The position numbers and the translations under genes were made by a program. The notes below the pieces were generated by a model. The model saw nothing but the letters and a program-made list of their open reading frames with translations. It was not told where the DNA came from and ran no database searches. Positions 10,555-20,594 of a stretch of 26,892 bases of DNA are shown one piece after another (within the stretch, counting starts at the first letter, position 1; each line of letters opens with the position of its first letter). The stretch is taken from positions 14,946-41,837 of the forward strand of contig UZAN01043377.1 in the NCBI GenBank assembly GCA_900618425.1. The letters run 5' to 3'. Source of the stretch: Echinostoma caproni. Its lineage: Eukaryota; Platyhelminthes; Trematoda; Plagiorchiida; Echinostomatidae.

Positions 10555-11940
10555 CTCATGTCTGAAACGCCTTCGGCGTAAAAGGAAACAGGCTTATATG
10601 ATGGGAATAGGTTTTGCAGTTGAGTCTCTTTCTTTGCTTATCATGAATGAGATTTATCTACTCGTGCAATTATATATTGTGGTCATTTTTTGTGACAATA
10701 ATTGGTGGGGGCGGTTGACATTAAAACAGCTCACTAGTACACAAACAAACCATCAAAAGGATGTTGAAGATCTCACTTGTCAATTTTTTATCTTCTCCTA
10801 AGTAAATATGCTCCCTCCAACAAACATACCCTTTGATGATATGCATCTAATCAAACCTTATGAGGTCTTCGCAGTTCTGAACAGCCTTAGGGCAGCCAAC
10901 GCTTGTGATCCCTATCTAACGTTACTTAAGCTGCTGAATGTACTTACTGAAAATATTTCTGAGTCCATTAATCCCAAATTCCTGTTAAGATAACTCTTGT
11001 TACAAAGAATGACTCCAATAAGCACCGCCCTTTTGCTTGCAAACCCGCGCTGCTGAAGGCCTTTGACAACGTACTACTCAAATGATTATCACAATCAATT
11101 GAGAAGAATGACTCTCTCTAAGTTGCTTGTAAATCCTCTTTGTGAAACTTAATTGTTTCACTCATGTTGTGCACTCTGTTAAACTCGTGTATTGACCCCC
11201 AGACTTTTTTTCATGACCAGGCGAATGCTTTCGGTTCCACAAATCAAGATATCTTATTGCGTCTCCATCATGACTAGCGTTCTATTAAACGTTTCAAACT
11301 CTTTGCAATAATACTTCACAATCCGGTGGTCTTTCATCTTCCCGTTTCAACTGTGACAATTTTCTGACAACTTGCATAGCGTTCGATAGTTTTTCGTTTA
11401 TTCTGGTCTCTCTCTTAACCTTTTAAATATTATGAATGTCTCTTTACGTTTCCACGCTCTTGTTTCTCATACGATCCGATACCAACCAGCTCTGAACCGG
11501 TATCCCAAGTAAGCTTCATTAAATACCTGGGTTTTTTAGAGATGCCAGTCTTCATTAAATCTCGCAAATCTAATATTTTGTCACTAAACTTCGATGGCTT
11601 TTTCCCACATCCTTAAACATCGTCACTTGTGAATTCCATAGTCGTTTAACTCCAAATTCGTGTGCAAATGCGTTTTTCTAGTTTACTTTATTGTTCAACT
11701 ATTATCCTTTCTGATCTCTTAAAGAAAGACTTTAAGCGTATGCGAAATGGATTGGCAATCATTAGCCACTGGAGTCGTTGATAACCAGTCAGTGTGAACG
11801 TCATTTGGATGCACGTAAAACGTTTGCACTAATTAAGCGTCCATCTCGGGCAAAGATTCAGGTACTACCGGTATGATTTTGAGTGAGTATTCGAGCACCT
11901 TCAGTCCTCCCGATTGATTGATGCTTACTGAAAGTCTTTC
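10555..11940 (+). mobile_element. CR1-like LINE copy A, internally rearranged
   Basis: It begins with the linker that follows the endonuclease in this family, LKRLRRKRKQAY (10562-10597). It continues to PPTNIPFDDMHLIKPYEVF and SLRAANACDP (10808-10907), the N-terminal start of a CR1-type reverse transcriptase, then TAA near 10991. The palm is unrecognisable from 11000 to 11490, and the C-terminal part returns as VSFIKYLGFLEMP (about 11511-11550) and LLKKDFKRMRNGLAIIS (about 11718-11768). A complete RT between NACDP and KYLGF would need more than 1 kb, and only about 600 bp is present, so there is an internal deletion or a junction of two copies. Many stops and frameshifts make it inactive. Confidence 0.75.
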
Positions 11941-12960
11941 TGGATGAGTGTGATCTGACACCTGAAATTTAGAATGTTTTAATTGACTACTTCTCCTCTA
12001 TGACCCAGTTTACTTTACTTAATGGCACAAAGCCTCTTTCGGTTAATGTCGATTTTGATGTTTTCCGGATGTTTGCCCACTTTTTTCTGTGTACCTAGAG
12101 GATCACCCCATCCTAGTAACTTTATTACTTGCATGTATGCTGACGATATAGTGATTTATTTCCCATGCCCTGATCCGGACAGTTTTCACCCCATTCAAGA
12201 CGGACTTAATGAACTTCATAATTGATCTCCTGTAACTGATATCAGTAATTGTATAAATGTTCCCTTGAGTCTCAAAAAATGCCAACCATCATCTTACATT
12301 GTTAATTAACCTCCCTATTCTTGGAACTAATATTCAACGCATCCCCAGATCTGATTCTGTAAAATAACTCGATGTCGTCATACACAATCTGTTCTGTTTT
12401 GCTCAAGTTGATAGCGATTTTTGTTCTAATTTCGATGACGGTTATTTATGCATACAAGCTGAGGAAAATGGGCGGTCCCATAACCTTATTCTTAAATTTG
12501 TGCTCACTGCATTCTTCCACACCGGTTATACTGGTTCCCAGTATTTGTTCTTGGTTTAAGAAGAAAAAAATTTCACATTGCTCGCCAGATACCTTAAAAC
12601 GTTTGTCCCGATAGAGTGGGATTGTTAAAACTCTTTTGGCTGAACTTTTTGTTTCCATGCCCTTCGACGCAAGTGGTAGGTCTATTAATAGGATAAAATG
12701 TAACCAAGAGTATGGAACTATAAAATCTGTGTTAAATTCCCGAACTAACCCAAACTTTCAACCACTTTCTTCATACAGAAACAGAGTAATTCCGTACCTT
12801 GCCTGTCTCTTGATTAGCCTTAGGACAACTGTCATCTACTTCAAGGGATGACCCTTGCATTAAAAATTCTTTGTATATTTCGGTATTGAATTCATTTCTA
12901 TTTTTTATTGTAATTTATAAATTTTCACTGAACAAATTCGCAAATTGTTTAGAATTCACC
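11941..12960 (+). mobile_element. CR1-like LINE copy B, 3' half with intact YADD
   Basis: The reading starts just before the catalytic box: SGCLPTFFCVPRGSPHPSNF, then CMYADDIVIYF with an intact YADD at 12136-12147, then LNELHNWSP-like text read through a TGA. The C-terminal tail ends with SSYRNRVIPYLACLL (about 12767-12812), the counterpart of the family's YRNS(V/I)xPxLARxL ending. An AT-rich 3' region follows to about 12960. It is 5' truncated and contains several stops. It lies directly downstream of copy A in the same orientation. Confidence 0.75.
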
Positions 12961-13680
12961 CTTTAGGTGCATAAAACGTTTCCCGGGCACAAAGTAACCC
13001 TCAGTTTGGTGGGGAAACATCTTCACCACATGAATGAATTGAGTGTGGCTTCTGGAGCATAGTTTTTTTTAGACTATCAGTCATTCATGAGCATGTCAAT
13101 GAGGGAAAAGTGACCATTCACCTCCCATTACCCTACCACCACCCACCCACCCCACACACACACCATCCTGAGGCTTTCAGAATTCCGAATCGAAATTTGG
13201 ACGAACCTGCACCCCAGATGATGAAATCATCAAAGAATGTCCAACGTTTCCACTGGATGGAAAGTTACGTAACAAAACTATAACTTTGGAGACCCAAGCA
13301 GCATTGAGGTGTTAGCTTCCTGAAGGCTGAACGTAACTGAAGGTCTACAGCCAGCAGAGCTTTGCACTACAGGACGAGTCTCTATGTCGCTGATATTCTT
13401 CCATCGGAATTCATATCGAGCAATTGGGCAGTGCTTCACTTAATAAGTGGTCGCGAACTAACAGCGACGATGTCTCAGCATTTGGTGGGACTTCGCATGA
13501 AAATAGACCTCTGTGAAAAATTACCTACGTCTGCAGAAAGAGTCTTGATGTGTGCCAATAATTTCCGCCCCTAATCAAGGTCATCATCATCACCCTGTCA
13601 CAAAATTTTGTAAGGACTAGCGGTAAACCAACTGTGGGCTCCACGGTGCACCATATTAGCGTCAATCTTCAAGAATTCAT
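12961..13680. other. spacer with possible older repeat sequence
   Basis: It holds the simple repeat at 13131-13165 and a 70-codon open frame (13362-13574, +) with no motif I recognise. It may belong to the 5' part of the following CR1-like fragment, but I cannot align it with that family by eye. Confidence 0.35.
13131..13165 (+). repeat. CCA/CA-rich simple repeat
   Basis: An irregular run of ACC, CCACC and CA units, ending in CCCACACACACACACC. Low-complexity sequence between two CR1-like fragments. Confidence 0.85.
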
Positions 13681-14110
13681 CCCTGACCTACTGCTCCCCC
13701 GTTATCTTCCCCACTCTGTTTTCGAAGGACTTCCTGTTGATCAGAAGCATTTAAAGATTTTGAGCTTTCCCTTATGTGCCCCTAGTCCACTCCATTGTCA
13801 ACCAACACCTTAAGGCGTGCGACCGTCTGTGACTCAATCTTGACCGATGTATCACATCCCTTTGCACTTGACCCTCTCTCTTCTTTTCAAATTTTTCACG
13901 CGTAATAAATTTAAACCTTTATACACTCTTACCACAGCCTTTAGAAATTCTGTCGTACCTTTCCTTTCTCGTTTATTGGTTTCCAGGGTACGAATATCAC
14001 ACGAACTAATACACAGTTTCATATAAATTGTCATGCTGCAATTTTCTACATTTGCTATGCCTTCTCGCTCCTCCTCATTATTGTCTATTTACAATTTGTC
14101 ATATCTTTAA
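13681..14110 (+). mobile_element. CR1-like LINE copy C, 3' end
   Basis: Frame-switching translation gives CSPVIFPTLFSKDFLLI (about 13693-13743), HLKACDRL, SILTDVSHPF (13839-13868), and LTTAFRNSVVPFLSRLL at about 13928-13978. This parallels SSYRNRVIPYLACLL in copy B and is the carboxyl end of CR1-like reverse transcriptases. There are at least three stops. An AT-rich 3' region follows to about 14110. It is a third, independently truncated copy in the same orientation as A and B. Confidence 0.7.
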
Positions 14111-15395
14111 ATCCATTTTATAGTATATATATTCCAAAGCAAAAGTGATAACATTTTTTTCGCGATGGATGAATGAAGTGCTTTACATATTTGACGTAGT
14201 CGGCGAATGCTATCTGAAACTGAAGACAGGAAATGTTAGCGAATATAGTTACGCTACTGAAATATTTACTCAGTAGGCAAACTGTCAAACAGATTCGTAT
14301 GTAAAGTATCACGCCCATTACTGAATTTGGGAAAATTCCTCTTCTCATTTGGATAGTTGGGCAAGTGTCAAATGCCTATTTATCCTTTATCTTTTAAAAA
14401 ATTACGACACCGACGACTGTTTATGTCATATCATTATTAACAGTTAGAGTTTGCCTTTCCGTTTTCTCATCTTCCTTGGGATAATTTAAACCTGTATAAA
14501 GATGTAAACTGATCATGATTATCGTTCCCAATTCGTTTTATTTTTACGATCTACTGAGGTGTTTGCTTTTTCAAAGAGAAAGTTGTTGTGATTCACGAAC
14601 CATATTGTCTCATGTTGGAAAAAGCATAATTCAATTCACTCCGCTTAATGTTGGTGTCAGTCCTCACATGATGCTCATTTCGGTGATCCACGTGTCATTA
14701 CTGCAAGAAGCCCAGGACTCCGGGGAAATTGAAGGTGTAAAAGCTCGCATCGGGACATCAACTAAATCAATTGATGTATGCTGACTGCCTCCATTCGAAT
14801 GAGGTAAACACAAGAGAAGCTGACTGATGAATGACAAATCAGCTTATTCGATCTCTGATGACCTGGAATCATTCGCGCACTGTGAGCAAGCAATCGGCAA
14901 TCGGCTCATCGAAATCTGTGAATGCACCGATATCTTCTTTGATATCCAAAGTGAATAATTAATTATTATACTTCATGTTGCATTAAAGTGCTCACGGTTG
15001 GTACCGGCCGAACGGTTTGAATCAGTCACTGAAACGCACCGATCTTCTGGCCAGGGACTGGAATGCAACTTTGTCATAAATGTGGGTGGCAATGTATACA
15101 CTCTCAAAATGATTTTGTATACGTTCAGTGTTTCACCGCAATTTTCTGTCGCCCACCCACTCCCTTTCGATAATTTTTATTATCAGTTTGTTCATGGTTG
15201 ATAAAGCCCCAACAAATTAATTCACATTTGCCGTTCAAATTTCTTTTTCGATTTCTTCCGTTCCGTCTATGTTGATTAAAGTGACAGATAAGCGGAACCC
15301 TCCTCTTGTACGATGTATTTATCGATCTGAGAGATTCATTCCTGTAAAACCCAGAAAAACCACCTTTGACCCAATTTTGTGAATTCCACGTTTTA
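14111..15395. other. intergenic, nothing recognised, up to the gap
   Basis: Short open frames only (89 codons at 14515-14784 +, 67 at 14998-15201 +, 76 at 14118-14348 -). None shows a recognisable domain. Two CTGATGA strings near 14823 and 14855 have no GAAA partner at hammerhead spacing. The segment ends in the assembly gap. Confidence 0.5.
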
Positions 15396-16181
15396 NNNNN
15401 NNNNNNNNNNNNNNNNNNNNNNNNNNNNNNNNNNNNNNNNNNNNNNNNNNNNNNNNNNNNNNNNNNNNNNNNNNNNNNNNNNNNNNNNNNNNNNNNNNNN
15501 NNNNNNNNNNNNNNNNNNNNNNNNNNNNNNNNNNNNNNNNNNNNNNNNNNNNNNNNNNNNNNNNNNNNNNNNNNNNNNNNNNNNNNNNNNNNNNNNNNNN
15601 NNNNNNNNNNNNNNNNNNNNNNNNNNNNNNNNNNNNNNNNNNNNNNNNNNNNNNNNNNNNNNNNNNNNNNNNNNNNNNNNNNNNNNNNNNNNNNNNNNNN
15701 NNNNNNNNNNNNNNNNNNNNNNNNNNNNNNNNNNNNNNNNNNNNNNNNNNNNNNNNNNNNNNNNNNNNNNNNNNNNNNNNNNNNNNNNNNNNNNNNNNNN
15801 NNNNNNNNNNNNNNNNNNNNNNNNNNNNNNNNNNNNNNNNNNNNNNNNNNNNNNNNNNNNNNNNNNNNNNNNNNNNNNNNNNNNNNNNNNNNNNNNNNNN
15901 NNNNNNNNNNNNNNNNNNNNNNNNNNNNNNNNNNNNNNNNNNNNNNNNNNNNNNNNNNNNNNNNNNNNNNNNNNNNNNNNNNNNNNNNNNNNNNNNNNNN
16001 NNNNNNNNNNNNNNNNNNNNNNNNNNNNNNNNNNNNNNNNNNNNNNNNNNNNNNNNNNNNNNNNNNNNNNNNNNNNNNNNNNNNNNNNNNNNNNNNNNNN
16101 NNNNNNNNNNNNNNNNNNNNNNNNNNNNNNNNNNNNNNNNNNNNNNNNNNNNNNNNNNNNNNNNNNNNNNNNNNNNNNNNN
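15396..16181. other. assembly gap (786 N)
   Basis: An uninterrupted run of N, evidently a scaffold gap. Any frames reported across it are artefacts. The true size of the missing sequence is not known from the window. Confidence 0.99.
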
Positions 16182-16183
16182 CA

Positions 16184-16507
16184 TTTGATCGTTCATTAAT
16201 TCAGTACCGTAGAATCGTTCGTTTTGTTGACGTTGTGGGATCCCATCTCGGTTTCGTGTTGCTCCTTGATCTATTCGGGAGACATACGGCACTGAACACT
16301 CAGTGTTTCACTGACGTAACTACAATAGACGGTCCCATTTCGATGGGTGATCACGTTTCAATTTTTCACGCTCAGAAGGCCAAAAATTGTTTTCCTCCCA
16401 AAGGAGTGAATAAGACGTACACACTCGTACCTCAGTTGGTTGCCATCAGACCGTTCTATTCGGACCACACATCTGAAACACGTCATATCGATCTCGGAAC
16501 CTGGTAA
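16184..16507 (+). other. open frame running out of the gap, unidentified
   Basis: A frame without stops runs from the gap edge to TAA at 16505-16507, about 107 codons, with its start lost in the gap or upstream. The product includes VVGSHLGFVLLLDLFGRH and TTIDGPISMGDHVSIF, and composition looks protein-like, but I do not recognise a family. It could be a 3' terminal exon, part of a transposable element such as the start of the adjacent Penelope-like copy, or chance. An internal ATG lies at 16235. No poly(A) signal was noted close behind the stop. Confidence 0.25.
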
Positions 16508-17045
16508 CCACGTCACCTCTGAATTTTCTCAGCTATAGGTCTGTTACTTTGATCGTTTGTAAGGTGAAATTGGGACCTGTAGTAAGATTCAGTCAACAGG
16601 CAACAGTGTGAAAATGTGGGCACGTAATATGATCACTGCTTGAATTCAATCTACTTGCTGTTACGCACCGCATGTGGGCTTCGAGTAAAGTTACTCATGA
16701 GTAGTCAAACCAAAGCTACTAAACTTTACCTACGTACATGCTCAGAAGTGATGAGATACACCGAAAATGCCTATCCGTTCGAGGTCGTATTTTCGCTCTC
16801 ACCCGTATCCTCACACCCACACCCTTTCTAGACTTAATTCAATAAGTTAAGAAATTTGCACGGTTTGTAATCCCTACAGAGACATTCGACCAGGCAAAAC
16901 CAATGCGAAGATGAAAGATCGTCAATCACACTTGGGTTAGACAGAACGAATGAGTAAGAGAACTCGGGTTACTGATCGGAAACAGTAATGGTTCTACAAT
17001 GACATGGTCATACAGCATATTTGATTGCGGAGACCTGGTTCATGC
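16508..17045. other. spacer, nothing firm
   Basis: AT-rich DNA with a 63-codon frame (16640-16831) lacking any motif. It might contain the eroded 5' part of the Penelope-like fragment that becomes recognisable from about 17050, but no RT motif is readable here. Confidence 0.35.
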
Positions 17046-17049
17046 CGTC

Positions 17050-17645
17050 AAATTACTACGGCCTGAGTACGCCATAACAACCTCCCAGTCTACTGATAGC
17101 TTAGCGCTCGGCATGTTGCAGATTTTGATGAAAATTTTTCGTATTCTCTACAAAATATGTACAGTTCTGCTTCAATGGGAACTTGAAACAACAAGCCCAA
17201 GGTGGGTAGATGCGAACCCATTAGGATCAACGTTATCCAATATCTGCATGGTATAGTTAGAAGAAACAAAACTGCGACAATCCAATCAAGAGATACTTTA
17301 CTATATGCATTTTGTTGATGACACAATTGTTGTAATCTAGGTCGGACAGCATGACAAAAACACGCTCAAACCTTTGATTTATTGTCACCCGAACATCAAA
17401 TTCACCATAGGACTTGAATCACAGTCATCCTTTCAATTCCTGGATGTTAAAATCAGTATAAAGAAATATAGCTCTTTCATTTCGCGTTCTAAATTGGGTG
17501 ACAATATGTGAACTTCAGAAGCTTCTACCCTTTACAGTATAAAGGAGCATCAGTAAAGGACTCGTCTTCTCCAACAATCCAATATTTTCCGTTAAACGAT
17601 ATATGCTGCATTTTCTGTGCACGTCTGTTTTAATAACTCATTCCG
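17050..17645 (+). mobile_element. Penelope-like element 1, RT C-terminal half
   Basis: One frame, crossing two TAG codons (17254 and 17338), gives ANPLGSTLSNICMV (17215-17253, RT motif with the LANIF-like box), HFVDDTIVVI with the catalytic Asp pair (17311-17325), HPNIKFTI (17386-17409) and FQFLDV (17431-17448). After a frameshift, VNFRSFYPLQYKG follows near 17508-17546. This order (LANIF, YVDDT, HPNIKFT, FLDV, NFxSFxP) is characteristic of Penelope-like RTs, which are telomerase-related. The 5' part is missing. At about 17650 it stops abruptly and the 5' sequence of the next copy begins, a head-to-tail join typical of these elements. Confidence 0.8.
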
Positions 17646-18130
17646 TGTTTACTCATAAATGATGCATGGTCGAATACCAGCTCATATTTTCACAACCAGC
17701 TGACCATTGTTGAAGCATAATCTTGTTCACAGGTTAATTTTGACAAAATCTGTTGACCGTAAATTCGTTAATCCGATTGCGTTAGATCGCCTAGTCTAAT
17801 GAGCTGTAGAGTCTTAAGCCGTACGGATGCTACAAACATTTCACAGCATCTTTTGTCATCTATTCCAACGTGTTTCAGTGCCATTCGTCTACTGAACACT
17901 CAAGTGTTCGCTCACACTTTCTGATGCCCAAATCAGACAGTAAATGATGAGTCGTTGTCATCACCAAAAAAGAATATACCAACAAAATTATGATTATCCC
18001 AAACTTACACGATATAGCACAACCCGTCTATGCTAGCTTGTTGCAAGTATCGGTCCTCGCTCATCTCAGCACTGGCCTCCAGGGTTATGACTCGGTTGGA
18101 AACTTTCACAACCTGATTATTTTGTTCAAT

Positions 18131-18337
18131 GAGATTAGTGGAGGATTTGTTTTGTTTATATGATGAATTCGTCGAGTAAATGAGACGTTGGCTGAAAAAC
18201 TGGGAAGTACTGGACGGTTGTTTTTTCCTGGTTGGGTCTCATCAGCAGTGCTAATCCATCGATTCAACTGGGGATGTAACCCGGGACTTCACAGATAGAA
18301 CGCAAGCATACTACCCACTCGGCTACCGGGCACCTAA
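18131..18337 (-). mobile_element. tRNA-derived SINE with hammerhead-like core (copy 2)
   Basis: This is the same family as 5327-5541, reverse-complemented. On the minus strand the head has an A-box-like TAGCCGAGTGGGTAG (about 18326-18312) and a B-box-like GGGTTACATCCC, then the hammerhead segment (18257-18202), then the tail ending near 18131. The match to copy 1 runs through head, core and tail, with the longest identical run in the GTTCTATCTGTGAAGTCCC region. It sits inside the 5' part of Penelope-like element 2, so it inserted later. The extra tail on its other side (18349-18402) is absent from copy 1. Confidence 0.85.
18202..18257 (-). ncRNA. hammerhead ribozyme motif in SINE copy 2, one core box mutated
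   Basis: On the minus strand: stem I strand GCACTG (18251-18246), intact CTGATGA (18245-18239), then G-ACCCAACCAGG as a stem II and loop, AAAAAC where CGAAAC is expected, four bases, the cleavage triplet GTC (18215-18213), and CAGTAC (18212-18207) pairing with GCACTG at five of six positions. The stem II loop string resembles that of the Sm-alpha hammerhead of schistosomes (from memory of that family). Loss of the first G of GAAAC predicts no activity in this copy. Stem III would be about 2 bp, a class known to favour dimeric action. Confidence 0.7.
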
Positions 18338-19913
18338 TCAGACCGTTTCTCATTTACACGACAAACTCATCATATCAACAAATCAAACCCTCCATTACTC
18401 TCATAATCCAAATGTTCAGTTTGAGTTCCAGTAAGATTCTACTTCGGACATTATCCGTGTGTTCGAGAAATAGATTTCTCGAAACATACAGATTCTCTTT
18501 TTACATGGTTTTACCAAAAAGCCAGATATGAAACTTACTAAACGCTAGTCGTCACAACCAACGTTTATATGGCTTGCCGAAAGCACACATATTACGCCCC
18601 ATAAGATTGATACATAACTCGCCCCTCTATAACCTAGGTGAATGAATGGTTAAGGTGATAGCGTCGGTACATAAGATGATCAGTACTCAGACAATACATG
18701 ACTCTTCACTTTCGTGAGCTTGTAACTGACTTCAATCTTGCTGTTCCAGTGTATGGTTGACTGGAAGAACTGATGGATGTGCGTGACGGTGAAGTCTGAA
18801 GGATGATCACTTCCAGTCAATCAATCAATCGATGACTTAAGTCTGTTCTACAAAGCTATGATATTTTTCGATATGGTTTCTCTTTTCACCAACGTTCCTT
18901 TTTACGGAACCAAGGGCATCATTTGCGGTTTCACTTCGCAGAATGATGTTACAGCTCGCTAATCATATTTGGTTTTGAAACTGCTTCTTCCATTATGTAC
19001 AGATATTATTTTCAGTTCCAAGGACACTGTCTCAGACAAATCGCCAAGACTAATCGAATAGCTCCCATTCTAGCAAACATTTTCAAGGGTGTGGCGGACT
19101 GGATACCATTATTAAAAGAACATCAGACTAGAGAAAATATGTTGATGACACTTATTATTGTGGGTCAAAATGGAGAGATATTGTAAACTGATTAGAGAAG
19201 TTCATTGAAGTTCACCCGAATTTGAATCACTTGGGAACTGGAAGCAAAAAGCTCGTTGACTTTCCTCGACGTCCTTAGAACTGGAATACCGAGTGCTTCG
19301 GTTCGATTAGCTGTGTTTTGCAAGCAGGTGTGGTCTGTATAGTACTTAACCTTTTACCTATTGAAAAGGAAATGGAACCTGTGGGGATCCTGTTCTTCAG
19401 TAGGCATAAACTCCTTACCGAATGCAGTTTTGGATGAAAAGATGTTATTATTCTCCAAACTACACAACAGCGGACAAAAAAGGACAAAGCCTCACAGACG
19501 ACATACAATCCCCCAAAAAGAACATCTACCTACCAAGTTACGCAGCCGATGATAAAAAAGCTCGTCGAAAGGACCAAATTCCTGTTATTTCCACCTCTCG
19601 TTGCATTTACGCCTTCGCTTTCAGTTGTAAGGAAGCATTCACAGGGTGAACCGACAATACGTTGGTCCTAAGAATAACCGGATACATCCCGAAATACATG
19701 GTGTGTGCGATGACTCAGTCGATCAAGCTGAGCATAAATGATCACCACCGGATTGAGAGCGGCCACAAGGTCAGACTAAGCTACGCTTTCTCCGTCAAGT
19801 TACGTCATTGCAATTCACATCGGTTGTCGATATATCGATCGATCACCCACTTTGGGCGAACCCTGGGCATCGAAAATAGCTGGACACTATCTCTAAATCC
19901 GTCCAGGCCTTAA

Positions 19914-20594
19914 TCCATGGCCTTCGGTTTTCTTATTCAAATGTTTCACTGCAGCTGCTTAGCATTTACTGTCCGAGTGTAATACGCTTGAGACCGATGA
20001 GAGTATACGAAATGATTTCTTATCTTAGCATTATGTCCACCATCATTTATGTTCCCATTTATCCCAAAAAATCAACGTTTCAAGGTTAGCATTCTCCCCG
20101 AAAAGATGACTCCGGGAACAGCTAATGCAGTTACCAGTGATTTAAGCCAGATGATTGGTTCACAAACAGTTGAACAATCGCACTTATCAAGCCAAAACAT
20201 TGGTTGCTGAATTGTGATTTCAATTTTGGCGGCGATGATCACGTCATTAAGGTCATCTGAACAACTTCGGGGAGACTAAAATCATTCATCCTTCCCATTT
20301 TGTTTTATTGTCCACAGCCAACCTTTGATTGACCGCAGCATCCTTCGTTCAAATTGATCACATATTTGCATATTCAATAGATAAAGCGGAGGAACTATTT
20401 AACAGTCCTTCAATACCCATGCCTTTTCACAATAACTGAATCCCATCTATCTCTTTGTGTCGCTCCAGTGCCTTCTTTCACTATTCATAATATTTAGTAT
20501 CGGTCGAATCACGTAACTGGGACTTGTCATCAGAATGCTTGACTGCATAACATATGATTTGTAGGAAAACCCAATCGAATGCCAACCAAATGGA
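19914..20594. other. spacer between Penelope-like copies
   Basis: AT-rich DNA downstream of the GIY-YIG stop. No frame with a motif. It may include the 3' untranslated tail of element 2, whose end I cannot place. Confidence 0.4.

Larger units (their letters stand above)
18131..18402. repeat. 54-bp imperfect inverted repeats flanking the SINE head
   Basis: The left arm (18131-18184) and the reverse complement of the right arm (18349-18402) agree at roughly four of five positions. Both correspond to the tail of SINE copy 1 (about 5487-5541). The unit therefore reads tail(-), core, head, tail(+). It could be two insertions in opposite orientation or a template-switch product. Confidence 0.75.
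18005..18410. mobile_element. composite insertion in Penelope-like element 2
   Basis: Comparison with the inverted copy shows that ATCCCAAA at about 17996-18003 and AAATGTTCAG at 18410-18419 are adjacent in an uninterrupted element, so the material between them is inserted. It holds 126 bp of unknown sequence (18005-18130), the SINE on the minus strand (18131-18337), and a second, plus-oriented SINE tail (18349-18402). Similar strings at the edges (TCCCAAA and ATCCAAA) may be a decayed target duplication. Confidence 0.7.
17654..19913 (+). mobile_element. Penelope-like element 2, near full length with GIY-YIG, interrupted
   Basis: The 5' part (17654-18004 and 18411-18475) matches the inverted copy at 20595-21010. 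RT landmarks follow in order: QRLYGLPKAH (18559-18588), FDMVSLFTNVPF (18867-18902), LANIF (19070-19084), YVDDT (19138-19152), HPNLNHL near 19218, and FLDVL near 19261 after a one-base insertion. A near-continuous frame from 19422 to 19913 encodes the GIY-YIG endonuclease region: CIYAFAFSC at 19602, GxTD, IPKYM, and ESGHKV-SYAFSV. The only break there is TGA at 19647 where the family has Arg (CGA to TGA). Several other stops and frameshifts kill the RT. About 406 bp (18005-18410) is foreign insertion carrying a SINE. Confidence 0.85.

Noticed and set aside
13362..13574. 70-codon gene on the plus strand
   Set aside because: No recognisable domain, and it is flanked by CR1-like debris. Length is within chance expectation.
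14815..14870. Hammerhead core at CTGATGA near 14823 and 14855
   Set aside because: No GAAA follows at a workable distance and no stem I pairing was found.
15366..16292. Frames of 269-299 codons on both strands across 15366-16292
   Set aside because: They consist almost wholly of N and are artefacts of the gap. Only the 107 codons from 16184 are real sequence.
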